A DNA stretch of 41,857 nt from Myxococcales bacterium (lineage in GTDB: Bacteria > Myxococcota_A > Polyangia > Palsa-1104 > JAEUJZ01): the NCBI GenBank assembly GCA_016794505.1, contig JAEUJZ010000054.1, positions 1 through 41,857 of the forward strand. The letters run 5' to 3'. The position numbers and the translations under genes are program-made. Positions 7,529 to 17,200 of the stretch are shown piece after piece (within the stretch, counting starts at the first letter, position 1; every line of letters begins with the position of its first letter). The notes beneath the pieces are model-generated. The model saw only the letters and a program-made list of their open reading frames with translations. It was not told the origin of the DNA and made no database searches.

Positions 7529-8764
7529 ATGCGCGCTCGTACTATGGGAAGTATGGCGCGCCCCGAGTCAAACGGCTCGAACGAGGTCCCCCAGACCCCA
7601 GCCCGTGTAGCGACCGGCGAAGACACCGACATGGCGGAAGAGCGCGCAGATCGATCCAGCAAGGAGCTAAGAGCGCAGCTTGATGCACTGCGCCGCGAGC
7701 ACGCCGAGCAGCAGGCCGAGCTACAGCGCATGCGGGCCCTTCTCGCGGCCGTGCCGGATCTGATCATTCGCCTGCAGCGCGACGGAACGTACCTCGACTT
7801 CGTCTCGGCCAAGGACATGCCAGTGTTGCTGCCGCATCGCGAACGCATTGGGCGCCGCGTGTCTCAGGTGCTGCCGCCCGACGTGGCCGCCGCCTATGAA
7901 CACGCAACAGCCAGCGCGCTTGCGACAGGACAGACGCAGAGCTTCAGCTATCAGTTGCACATCGCTGACCAGACCCGCTATTACGAAGCGCGCGTCGCGC
8001 CCAGTGGGCCCGACGAAGTGCTGATGGTGGTGCGCGATGTCACGGCTCGTCACGCGGCCGACCAAGCCCTGCGCGCGGAAAAAGAACGCTCTGAGCACTT
8101 GCTGCGCAACATCTTTCCCCCGTCGATCGTCGAGCAGCTCAAGCAGTCACCAGGCCAGATCTCGCAGCGCTTTGACGCGGCCACCGTGCTGTTTGCCGAC
8201 ATCGTCGGCTTCACCAGCGCCGCAGCGTCCCTGCCACCGTCCGACTTGGTTCACACGCTAAACGCGATTTTTTCTGCGTTCGATGCCATCGCCGAGCGGC
8301 TGGGGATCGAAAAAATCAAGACGATCGGGGATGCCTACATGGCCGTGGGAGGCGTGCCCGTTCCGTCGCTGCAGCACGCAGATGCCGTGGCACAGATGGC
8401 CTTGGCGATGCGCGCCGTTGTTTCGCAGTTTGCGTTTCCAGGTCACCCACCGCTTAGCCTGCGCATCGGCATCGCCAGCGGTCCCGTGGTGGCCGGCGTC
8501 ATCGGCCAGCGCAAGTTCATTTATGACCTGTGGGGCGATACCGTAAACGTCGCCAGCCGGATGGAATCGACCGGCGAACCGGATCGCATTCAAGTCGCCG
8601 ACTCAACGTATCAAGCCCTGCGCGAACGCTTCGTCTTTGCCCATCGCGGCGAGGTCCAAGTCAAAGGCAAAGGCGCGCTGCCAACATACTTCCTGCTGGG
8701 CCCGCGCCCTTCAGACAGCGACGATCCAGCGACGGATTTCGCTACTTCCACAGATCGATCTTGA
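7529..8764 (+). CDS. PAS-linked class III adenylate cyclase
   Basis: About 411 residues: a coiled-coil-like N-terminus, a PAS-like sensor (about 70-175), a short signalling helix, then a class III cyclase domain (about 215-390). All catalytic residues are present: metal-binding Asp224 (LFADIVGFT) and Asp268 (KTIGDAY), adenine-selecting Lys264 and Asp333 (YDLWGD), Asn340 and Arg344 (VNVASRM). Lys plus Asp at the specificity sites predicts ATP to cAMP rather than cGMP. There is no TM segment, so it is cytosolic. The start is uncertain: ATGs at 7529, 7544 and 7553 and a TTG at 7514 all lack a good Shine-Dalgarno. Its last 23 bp overlap the end of the convergent kinase gene. Confidence 0.9.
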   Translation: MRARTMGSMARPESNGSNEVPQTPARVATGEDTDMAEERADRSSKELRAQLDALRREHAEQQAELQRMRALLAAVPDLIIRLQRDGTYLDFVSAKDMPVLLPHRERIGRRVSQVLPPDVAAAYEHATASALATGQTQSFSYQLHIADQTRYYEARVAPSGPDEVLMVVRDVTARHAADQALRAEKERSEHLLRNIFPPSIVEQLKQSPGQISQRFDAATVLFADIVGFTSAAASLPPSDLVHTLNAIFSAFDAIAERLGIEKIKTIGDAYMAVGGVPVPSLQHADAVAQMALAMRAVVSQFAFPGHPPLSLRIGIASGPVVAGVIGQRKFIYDLWGDTVNVASRMESTGEPDRIQVADSTYQALRERFVFAHRGEVQVKGKGALPTYFLLGPRPSDSDDPATDFATSTDRS

Positions 8765-10367
8765 GCTTGTCTTTTTCTTTCTCTTTGTCTTTCTTGCCGC
8801 CCTTGGACGCTTTGCGCGATGTCTTGCGACTGGGCTTGGTTGCGCCCTTGCTTGAATCGGCCTCGCCATCGCTGGCCACATCGGATGGGGTCTGTGCCGT
8901 GCCGGGTGCTTGCGGCCCAGGCTGTGGCGAAGGGGATTGTGCCGACGCGGTAGCCGGAGGTGGCGTGACAGCAGGCACGTGCGTCGGTGCCTGTGGCTGC
9001 GCAGGGTCGCCGATCGTCGTGGGGGGTCGCGGACGCAGCAGCAGCCAGCCGCTGCCCGCCAAAAGCCCCATCAGCATCACACCGCCAATCAGCGCCCCCA
9101 TGCTGCGTCGCGAATAGCGAGAGACCGCGACCTGTTCCCCCAAGCTGCCATGGCCCGTGGTCTGCTGTGGCGATGCCGGAGCATGCACCAAGGCCAGCTT
9201 GTCGGTGGCGCGCACGCGCTCATTGACTTGATCGCGAATCACGCCAGAGCTCACGGACTGATCGGCGGGTGTGCCGACCACGTGCTCGCTCGGGCGCATG
9301 TCGATCGGACCGTCGACTTTGCCGGTGCTCTGCAGGGGCTCTAGCTCGCGCAGAAACTCATCCATGCTCGGCCGTGACGACGGCTTCTTGTCGAGCATGC
9401 GATGAATCAGCGCGGCCAGCTCCGGGCTCACTCCCGGTGCGCGCTGCAGCAGGGGCAGGGGCGTCCCAAACATCTGCAGCGCATACATCTCGCCGGCAGA
9501 GTCCGACGAAAACGGTGGCTCGCCATAGAGCATCTCGTAAAAGATCACGCCCACCGAGTAGACGTCGGTCTTTTCATCGGGCGGCGCCGAGGCCCGACAC
9601 TGCTCGGGCGACATATAAGCCGGCGTGCCGATGGGCATGCCGGTGCGCGTCTTCACCGTGCGCACCGCGCCCGGCACGCTCGCGTCAGGATTGGTGGTCA
9701 TCATCGCGTCGGCGGACTCGGGCGATCCAGCTTCCGGCAGCAGCTTGGCGATGCCGAAGTCCAGAATCTTCACGCGCTCGCCACCTACCGCCGTCGGATC
9801 GCCCACCAACATGATGTTGTCGGGTTTCAAGTCGCGATGGACGATGCGCTTTTTGTGCGTAGCGGCCAAGGCCGACGCGATCTGACGCATCAGGCCAAGG
9901 CTGCTGCCGCCCAGATAGCGCTTGGCAAGCCGTGCTCGCAGCGTCTCACCGTCGAGATATTCCATGACGATGTACGCTTCGCCTTCGCTGTCATCTTCCG
10001 TCGGGCAGGTGCCGTATTCGAAGATCTTCACCAGACATGGGTGGGACACCATGCTGATGGCCTTGGCTTCGTTGAAGAAGCGCCGCGCCGCGTTCGGATC
10101 GTCCATGCTCTGCCGCAGCAAGACCTTGACTGCTGCACGCGTCCCGTCGCTGATGTGCTTGGCTTCGTACACCGCGCCCATGCCGCCTTGGCCGATCTTG
10201 CGCGCCAGCCGATAGTTGCCGATCGTGCGATCGAGCATCGGATCGGCGCGTTCAGTCACGCGCTTCATCTGGCCGGTGCCGGCTCTTGGCTTGACGGGCT
10301 CGACGGGCTCCACGGGTTCCTCGGTTGCAAGGGCGGCTGTGCTGAACCCGGCCCAAGGCGAGTACAC
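8742..10367 (-). CDS. Transmembrane Ser/Thr protein kinase
   Basis: A 541-residue Hanks-type kinase. The domain runs from about residue 50 to 345: GQGGMGAVY loop, Lys81, HRDLKPDN with catalytic Asp179, DFG at 203-205, and TPAYMSPE. A single TM helix (about 424-444) follows, then an extracytoplasmic Pro/Thr/Ala-rich stretch, a Lys/Glu/Asp-rich tail (KDKEKEKDK) and the terminal IDLWK. No PASTA or other known sensor domain is seen. The start is unclear: the GTG at 10367 gives the longest product, but GTG near 10316 with an upstream GAGGA, or ATG at 10268, would keep the whole kinase domain. All catalytic motifs are intact, so it should be active. Confidence 0.9.
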   Translation of the reverse strand: MYSPWAGFSTAALATEEPVEPVEPVKPRAGTGQMKRVTERADPMLDRTIGNYRLARKIGQGGMGAVYEAKHISDGTRAAVKVLLRQSMDDPNAARRFFNEAKAISMVSHPCLVKIFEYGTCPTEDDSEGEAYIVMEYLDGETLRARLAKRYLGGSSLGLMRQIASALAATHKKRIVHRDLKPDNIMLVGDPTAVGGERVKILDFGIAKLLPEAGSPESADAMMTTNPDASVPGAVRTVKTRTGMPIGTPAYMSPEQCRASAPPDEKTDVYSVGVIFYEMLYGEPPFSSDSAGEMYALQMFGTPLPLLQRAPGVSPELAALIHRMLDKKPSSRPSMDEFLRELEPLQSTGKVDGPIDMRPSEHVVGTPADQSVSSGVIRDQVNERVRATDKLALVHAPASPQQTTGHGSLGEQVAVSRYSRRSMGALIGGVMLMGLLAGSGWLLLRPRPPTTIGDPAQPQAPTHVPAVTPPPATASAQSPSPQPGPQAPGTAQTPSDVASDGEADSSKGATKPSRKTSRKASKGGKKDKEKEKDKLKIDLWK

Positions 10368-10452
10368 CGCAGCCAGGGAGCAGCCTTTTTAAGATATCAC
10401 GCCCCTTGCCCTCTGCCGGCACGCACCGACACAAACCACGTTCCGCAGCCGG

Positions 10453-11940
10453 CTAGCCACGCAGCCAGGCGTCGACCAAGTCGGCATCCAGGCCGCGCGA
10501 TTCGATAATGCGGCGATATAGCTCTGCACTCGGCCGCGGCGTCCGTCGAAAGCCATCGCGATAGTCGACCGCCACAAGTCCAAAGCGAGCCTCAAACCCT
10601 TCGGCCCACTCGAAGTTGTCGAACAGCGACCAGTGGAAATAGCCGCGGACATCCGTGCCATCGCGCATGGCCTGCCACATCTCAAAGACGTGCTCGACCA
10701 GCAGGCGCTGGCGCAGGCGATCGTCGCTGGCTGCGTCTGCCGTGCCATTTTCCAAGACGTACACCGGCAGGCGATAGCGCTGCCCTGCATCGTTCAACAC
10801 CTGGCGAAAACCGCGGGGATAGCTGGCCCAGCCAAGATCGTTTGGATAGTCAGCCTGCCGCGCCGCGGGATCGTGCAGCAACACATCGAACTTCGTCGGC
10901 CGCAAGAGGTGCGAACGCACATAAAAACGACCGTAGTAGTTGATGCCCAGATAGTCCTGCGAGCCGCGCAGGCCGGGGATCTCGTGCTGGCCTTTGCTGG
11001 ACGTGCCGGTCAAGCGCAGCGTGCCTGTCTCGACGGCGTCGCAGAAGTCCCAGATGAACGCGCGCGTGATCAGGCCCGCCGTCAAACGATCGAGCAGCGA
11101 GCCAGAGCGCAGCGGCTCAAACACGCGCGTGTGCTGGGCATAGCCGACCTGCACCTGCTGACCGCGCCGCGCCGCGTCTTCTTTGATCAAGTGATAGGCC
11201 CGTGCGTGCGCTCGCAAAAGCTGCTCGATCACCGGCACCACATCTGACGGACCGACGCGCCGCTCAAGCGGTGGAAACACGCCATCTAAATAGCCCGCAT
11301 AGACATAGACCATCGGCTCGTTGAGCGTGCAGACGATGGGCATGCGACCACCAAAGTGCTGCAGCACCGCGCGCACGAAGCGTTCCCAGTGCTGCAGTGC
11401 ATCGGCGCGTTCCCAGCCGGATTTTCCGTCGACCACACGCCACAGCCAGCGCGGGCTGGTAAAGTGAAACAGGGTCACGACCGGCGTCATCTTGCGTTCC
11501 TGCAGGATGTCGAAAATGCGGCGATAAAACGCCACACCCGCCGGATCGGGATCGCGCTGATCTTCCCGCGGAAACAGACGCGCCCACGAGATCGAAAAGC
11601 GATACGCGTTGTGGCCCATGCTCGCGGCCATCGCCAGGTCTTCGTCGATCCGCGCGTCGAAGTCGGTCTTCTTGCGCCGCACGTCTTCCGGCCAGCTACC
11701 CAGGTTGTGGATGTGGCCAGGCTTGGCCTTGCCCGGCCCTAGCGTACCGAAGCGACCCTCCTTCATCACGGCTGCTTCAAAGGCCGCCCAGTCGTCATCC
11801 TGCGTGTGCTCGATCTGGTATGCCGCGGTCGCCGTGCCCCACAAAAACGTCTCAGGCAGACGAAACGGTGGCGAATCGCTCGGCGGAAGCGAAGAGCGCA
11901 GGCTCGACGAGCGCTGCGGCAGAAGTTTGCGCAGGCTCAC
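10453..11940 (-). CDS. Glycoside hydrolase family 1 (beta-glucosidase-like)
   Basis: A 495-residue GH1 (beta/alpha)8-barrel enzyme that hydrolyses beta-glycosides with retention. The acid/base is Glu208 in TLNEP and the nucleophile is Glu397 in VLENG. Other family signatures are FLWGTATAAYQIE near the N-terminus, NAYRFSISWARLFP, LGINYYGRFYV and the aglycone-site WSLFDNFEWAEGF. Usual GH1 length is 440-480; an extra 25-residue Ser/Pro-rich N-terminus is present but is not a signal peptide. The GTG start overlaps the thioredoxin stop (GTGA), so the two genes are translationally coupled. Substrate cannot be told from sequence. Confidence 0.93.
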   Translation of the reverse strand: MSLRKLLPQRSSSLRSSLPPSDSPPFRLPETFLWGTATAAYQIEHTQDDDWAAFEAAVMKEGRFGTLGPGKAKPGHIHNLGSWPEDVRRKKTDFDARIDEDLAMAASMGHNAYRFSISWARLFPREDQRDPDPAGVAFYRRIFDILQERKMTPVVTLFHFTSPRWLWRVVDGKSGWERADALQHWERFVRAVLQHFGGRMPIVCTLNEPMVYVYAGYLDGVFPPLERRVGPSDVVPVIEQLLRAHARAYHLIKEDAARRGQQVQVGYAQHTRVFEPLRSGSLLDRLTAGLITRAFIWDFCDAVETGTLRLTGTSSKGQHEIPGLRGSQDYLGINYYGRFYVRSHLLRPTKFDVLLHDPAARQADYPNDLGWASYPRGFRQVLNDAGQRYRLPVYVLENGTADAASDDRLRQRLLVEHVFEMWQAMRDGTDVRGYFHWSLFDNFEWAEGFEARFGLVAVDYRDGFRRTPRPSAELYRRIIESRGLDADLVDAWLRG

Positions 11941-12854
11941 AGCAGCACTTGCAGGCGGCGGCGCGCTTCGTGAACCGCCGGATGATCGCCGATCACATGG
12001 CCGATGTACTGGAACAGAACGATCAGCGCCTTGCGTCCCGCGTCATCGCGATAGCGGCGGTGATTTTCAATCAGCCACAGCAGGTTCTGCAGCGCCGGTT
12101 CCCACAGTCCGCTGCGCGCTTGATATGCCGCCTGTGCAAAGTGCGCATCGGCTAGCTCATCGCGGCTCTTGCCTGCTTCGTCGGCCAGCCGCGCTTCGGC
12201 GTCACTCTCGCTCAGCAGGCTCGTGCCTTGCTGTAAGAACTCCAGCGTTTGACGCAGTACATCGGCGCGCTCGCTCTCGCTGCTGCGCGGATCGAGCTGA
12301 GAAAGAAGCGGCGGCACCGCGTGCTCATGACCCAAGCGCAGCTCGGCATAGGCCAATAGCAGCAGCGCGCGATCGCGTAGCTCGACGGACAAAGGCCGCT
12401 CGGTCATCGACAGCAGCGGCGTCACCAGCTCGACCGTCTTTTGCGCATCGCCCAACATCAGCGCTTGCGCTGCTTGCTCCATGGCCTCTGCCGCAGGCGA
12501 CGGCACGATCGCATCCAAGAACGTGGCGATGAAGCGCTGATCGCGCACGCCGACAAACTCATTTACGACGCGCCCGCGATGGAAGACCTTGACCGCCGGA
12601 ATGCCGCTGATGCGGAAGTGCTGGGCCAGAGCGCCTTCCTGATCGGTGTTCACTTTGGCCAACAGCACGCGGCCTGAAAACGCCTGTACGACGCGCTCAA
12701 GCACGGGTCCCAGCACGCGGCAGGGGCTGCACCACTCGGCCCAGAAATCGACGACAACCGGCACATTGAAGGAGCGATCGATGACCTCTTTCTGAAAGCT
12801 CGCAGTGGTGACCTCAAAGACGAAGTCCGACGGAGTCTCGCTGGTACTGTCCAT
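11937..12854 (-). CDS. Thioredoxin-TPR protein, CnoX/YbbN-like
   Basis: A 305-residue protein: a thioredoxin domain (about 10-115) with active site W41-C-S-P-C45 and cis-Pro86, then a helical TPR-like domain (about 120-305). This is the architecture of YbbN/CnoX, a holdase that protects proteins from chlorine or oxidative damage and hands them to GroEL or DnaK. E. coli CnoX lacks the first active-site Cys; here both are present, so redox activity is likely. It is cytosolic, with no signal. It is the first gene of a coupled pair with the GH1 enzyme. No strong Shine-Dalgarno precedes the ATG. Confidence 0.9.
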   Translation of the reverse strand: MDSTSETPSDFVFEVTTASFQKEVIDRSFNVPVVVDFWAEWCSPCRVLGPVLERVVQAFSGRVLLAKVNTDQEGALAQHFRISGIPAVKVFHRGRVVNEFVGVRDQRFIATFLDAIVPSPAAEAMEQAAQALMLGDAQKTVELVTPLLSMTERPLSVELRDRALLLLAYAELRLGHEHAVPPLLSQLDPRSSESERADVLRQTLEFLQQGTSLLSESDAEARLADEAGKSRDELADAHFAQAAYQARSGLWEPALQNLLWLIENHRRYRDDAGRKALIVLFQYIGHVIGDHPAVHEARRRLQVLL

Positions 12855-12915
12855 GCTTGGTCTATATCACGAATCCAACTAGCCGCGGCGACGACAGCGC
12901 GGTACGCACGTGATC

Positions 12916-13398
12916 TCAGCGCGTCGGACGGGAAGCGGCAGTCGGCAGAACGCGGTGCAGCATCGCCATCAGCTCGGGCGTGGTCGAAAGCGTCGCGGCT
13001 TCTTCCAGCGTCACGAAGCGCGCGGCCAGCGCATCCTCGCCCGCTTGCAGCGTGCCCTCGGGCTCGCTCATGTGATAGTCGAGGATGATGTAGTGAAAGC
13101 GCTCGTCGATGTATTCGAGGATCTCGGCCAAAGGTCCCATCCGCGCGCAAAGCCCTGTCTCTGCCTGAAGCTCGCGCGCGAGCGCCTGTTCGAGCGTCTC
13201 GCCCCACTCGACGCGCCCTCCCGGCAGCGTCCACTTGCCATAGTTCGGCTGCTGCCCGCGCTGGATCAGAAGCACGCGACCGATGATATCGGTCAGCACC
13301 GCCCCCACCGCCACCTGCGGCCGTCGCGGTGGACCGTTCACTGCAGCCGCGTCTTGCGTCGTTTCCTGCGCCGATTGCTGGGACATCCGCTCAGACAT
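12916..13398 (-). CDS. NUDIX hydrolase
   Basis: A 160-residue NUDIX protein. The box is intact from Gly61 to Leu83: GGRVEWGETLEQALARELQA then ETGL, giving G-x5-E67-x7-R75-E76-L-x2-E80-x-G82. These acidic residues bind Mg2+ for hydrolysis of a nucleoside diphosphate linked to another moiety. The usual second Glu of the REUXEE motif is Ala79, while the catalytic Glu80 is kept. The ATG has GAGGAAG 5 nt upstream. It lies between endonuclease III and the thioredoxin gene, all minus strand, so a nucleotide-pool or repair role is plausible; the substrate is unknown. Confidence 0.88.
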   Translation of the reverse strand: MSERMSQQSAQETTQDAAAVNGPPRRPQVAVGAVLTDIIGRVLLIQRGQQPNYGKWTLPGGRVEWGETLEQALARELQAETGLCARMGPLAEILEYIDERFHYIILDYHMSEPEGTLQAGEDALAARFVTLEEAATLSTTPELMAMLHRVLPTAASRPTR

Positions 13399-13477
13399 TC
13401 ACGCTTCCTCTCGCTTCTCACCGAGACCTGATCCGTCGCTGCTTTGCACGCTGGCAAAGCCGAGCGCACGGCACAAG

Positions 13478-14143
13478 CTACGGTACCGCAGCCGAAGGGC
13501 AAAGCGGCATCAAGGTGCAGTCGGCGCAGCGCGGCTTGCGGGCATTGCACACGCGGCGGCCATGCCAAATCAGACGATGCCCCGACAGGATCCAGCGATC
13601 CTGCGGCCAGATCTTCATCAGGTCTTCTTCGATCTTTTTGGGATCGCTGTGCTGCGTCATCCCCAGTCGCTGCGACAAACGCCCGATATGCGTATCGACG
13701 ACGACGCCGCTGGGAATGCCAAAGGCCGTGCCCAAGACAACGTTGGCGGTCTTGCGCGCGACGCCGGGCAGCGCGATCAGCTCTTTCATCGTTCGCGGCA
13801 CTTCGCCGCCGTGCTTTTCGACGATCTTCTTGCAGGCCTCGCGGATGTGCTTCGCCTTGTTGCGATAGAAGCCGGTCGATCGAATCAGCTCTTCCAGATC
13901 CTGTGGACTGGCTGCGGCCAAGGCACGCGCGTCGGGAAAGCGCGCGAACAGAGCCGGCGTCACTTGGTTGACGCGCTCGTCGGTACACTGCGCCGACAAG
14001 ATGACCGCAACCAAGAGCTGCAGCGGGCTCTGCCAGCCCAAAAGCTCGCAGTGCGCATCGGGATATAAGCGGTCTAGCTCGTCGAGGATCTGCGTTACGC
14101 GGGCCGCTTCAGCAGCGGCTTTCTTGCTTGGCTTAGCCGGCAT
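13478..14143 (-). CDS. nth: Endonuclease III (DNA glycosylase/AP lyase)
   Basis: A 221-residue base-excision repair enzyme removing oxidised pyrimidines. The helix-hairpin-helix LPGVARKTANVVL holds the Schiff-base Lys131; the catalytic Asp150 is in VVDTHIGRLSQRLG; the [4Fe-4S] loop has Cys199, Cys206, Cys209 and Cys215 (C-x6-C-x2-C-x5-C). Length and motif spacing match E. coli Nth, with about ten extra N-terminal residues rich in Lys and Ala. It is cytosolic. The gene lies 63 bp downstream of the large TPR/HEAT gene and 79 bp before the NUDIX gene. No clear Shine-Dalgarno precedes the ATG. Confidence 0.96.
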   Translation of the reverse strand: MPAKPSKKAAAEAARVTQILDELDRLYPDAHCELLGWQSPLQLLVAVILSAQCTDERVNQVTPALFARFPDARALAAASPQDLEELIRSTGFYRNKAKHIREACKKIVEKHGGEVPRTMKELIALPGVARKTANVVLGTAFGIPSGVVVDTHIGRLSQRLGMTQHSDPKKIEEDLMKIWPQDRWILSGHRLIWHGRRVCNARKPRCADCTLMPLCPSAAVP

Positions 14144-14206
14144 GGTGGAAACGGGCGATATCGCGACGCCGTGGCGACGTCAAGCAAGCGCGACTGCAGC
14201 TGCGGG

Positions 14207-17200
14207 CTAGCGACCGGCGCGCAAAAGAGCCTGTGCTTGATCGCGCACAAAGCCATCGAGATCGTCTGCAGCCCGTCGCAGCGTCGCATCCGAAACCAGC
14301 CCTGCATCCAGCGCTCGCAAGCGCGCGGCGCTGCCGATCGCGGCCACACGCACGCCGCGATCCTGGCTGGCGAAAAACCGGGTCAGCGCTTCATCACTGA
14401 CCGCACGCAGCTCATCGCGCAGCGCGGGGCTGCTCGCGCTCGATACGGCCCGCGCCGAGCGCTCGATCGCCGATAAGGCCAGCTCGGGGGCCTCGCTCTT
14501 GGCGACGGACCAAAGGACGCGCTGCGCATCGCGCTGCAGCTCGGCTGCGGGCAGCGCTGCCACACGGCCGATCACCTGAACGGCCCGCTTGCGCAAGCTG
14601 GTGTCGAGATTCCCCGTCAGCGCAGGCTTCTGGCCCGCCACGGTCTGGGGAATCTGAGCCAAGGCCACGCGACGCAGCGTCGGCAAGATCGCGCTCGCTA
14701 GCTGAAGCTGCAGCGATGGATCGGTCACCGCCTCGGCCAGCGGCCCCAAGCTCAGCGGGCCTTGCTCGGCGTCTGTCCGCTTCGTCTTCGTCCGTGGATC
14801 GTGAAGAAGTCCCGGCTGATTCTCGGCGCTGCCCAAAAGATCGCAGAGCGTTCGCTCGGCGATGTCGCGGTGCGACAGCAGGGCTTCTTCGAGCGCCGAG
14901 ACAAGCGGCGTCAGATCGCTGCGCAGAAGCGGCTCGACCGCAGCGCTGGGCAATGCACCGGCTGCAGCAAGCAATCGATCGACAAACGTGCCCAGCGTCG
15001 CAGGTGCGGCTCGGCTGGCCAGGCTGGCTCCATCGAGCTCGCTGAGCGGGCTGGCTTCTAGCTCGATCGCTGGCAACGCCAGCAACGAAGCAGGCAGGCG
15101 CTTCGTCAGCGAACGATCGCCTCCGATGCTGCCAGCTTTGTCGCCCTTTGCGGTGGCTGGATCGCTCGTCTTGTCGGGCGCACCCGAGGCAAAGATCAGC
15201 CCCAAGGCCTGCGCAGCGGTCTGGCGCACGGGCTCGCGCTTGTTGAACACGGCGCGCACCAGCGCTGGATACGCACGAGCATCAGCCAGCGCGCCCAACG
15301 CCCAGGCGGCCTGACGCTGCGCTTCATCGTTGCCGGCAGCCAAGATCTCGATCAGGGCTGGCACTGACGACACATCGCCGGCTCGGCCCAGCGCGTGGAT
15401 CGCTGCGGCAAGCACCGGCAGCTCGGCTGAATCGAAGGCTTCGGGGTTGCTGCGATAGCGCGAAAGCAGGCTGGCGCTCTGTGTCCGCACGCGCGGAGAG
15501 ACGCTTCTCCCCGTCGCTGATAGCTCACCCAAGCCCAGCCAAGCCAGGACCCGCAGCGCGGGCATGGCACTGACATCGAAGAGCGCACTTTCAAACGCGC
15601 TGGCAAAGCTGGCTGCGTCCGGTGTCGACGGCCGTGCTGAACTGGGCGGCAAGCGGCTGGCGCCACGCGACAGGGCATAAAGCGCCGCCATGCGCAGCTG
15701 TTTTTCTTTGCTGGCAGCCAAGCGAATCAAGAGCTGCACGCTGCGCCCATCGCGCAAAACCGCAGCACTCGCCGCGCTGCCAGGGGGCTCGGCTGGCTTC
15801 TTGCCCGCACGCTCGTCCCCGTCGCTGATCATGCGCGCTACGATCATCACGGCATCGACGCGCAGATCGATGTCGATAGCGCGCGGTCCCTGGCTGCGCG
15901 ATCCATCACCACTAGGCCGCTCGGCAGGAACGCCAGGCCGACGCATGCGCTGCGCTTCGGTGTCTTTGTCCGGTTCGCCCAGCACTGCCAGGTTCAAAAG
16001 AGACAGCGCTGCCTCGGTCGGCTGCATGGCCGAAAGCAAGGTCACGGCCAGCCGCTGCTCGCGGTTGTCGCCATCGACGAGCGTCTCGGTCAGCGGCTTG
16101 ATGCTGCCCTGTCCTAGACGGCGCAGCTCGGCCAAGGCGGCGGCATCACCCGCGCGGGCCAGCGTCTGCAGCGGCAGGGCATAGCGCTCGTAAAGCAGCA
16201 GCAGCAGCTTGCGATACGTCGAGCGCACCGATGACGACGAGACCGGGGCATAGGCCAGCGGCGATAGCTCGCGCCACAGCTCGCCCAGCGTGCCCAGGTA
16301 TTCATGGATATCGATGGCGCGCCGTCCGGCATCGAGCACCAGATCTTCCTGTGTCGCGCGTCGCACCACGTCGCGGAAGCTGGCGGCTGCTTCATTCAGC
16401 TCGCCGCGCTGCAGGTGCAGCCGCGCCACAGCCATGTGGGCACGAAACAGCCGGCTGTCCAGCTCGACCGCGCGCTTGTACGAAGCCATGGCACCACGGA
16501 TGTCGTCGCGGCGCTCCAGAATCTCGCCCAGGCGCAGCTCGCCTTCGGCATCGACCCCGGCTTGGCGCGCGTACTGCACAGCCTCTTCGTCGCGATAGCT
16601 GCGCAGCGAGAGATCCGCCAATTGCGCCTGCAGTTCGCGTCGCCGTTCAGGTAGAAGCAGCGCCGCTTGTTTCAGCACGGCGATGGCTTCATCCAGCTTG
16701 TGCTGCTGTTGATAAATCGCAGAAAGCGCCAGCAGTACCTCGGCCAAGAGCGGTCCCTGCGGCACGCGCTTCTGCAGCTGCCGCAAGGCGGCTTCGGCGT
16801 CGCCGATCTGCCCAATGGCCAAGCTGACATCGGCGACCAAGACGGCCAGCGCCACCAGCTCGGCGGGCTGCATGCGATCCGGCACCAGCTGGCTCAGCTG
16901 TGCGGCCAAGCGTCGCTGCCAGCTATACAGCGTCGGCAAAAGGCGCGTCTCTTTCTGCAGCAGCTTGGCTAGGTGCTGCCGTGCCTCTAGGCGCAGCGGA
17001 CGATCGCTGGGCGCGCTGGCGGCGAAATAGATCTGTTCCCAGATGGCCACTGCGTCCTGCGGCCGACTCAGGCGCTCTAGCGACTGCGCCAGGCCGCGCT
17101 TGATCTGCAGGTTGGTCGGCTCGGCCCGCACGGCTTTTTGGTACAGGTCCAGCGCCTCGGTCATCAGGCTGTGCTCGGCATAGACATCGGCCAGCCGTGC

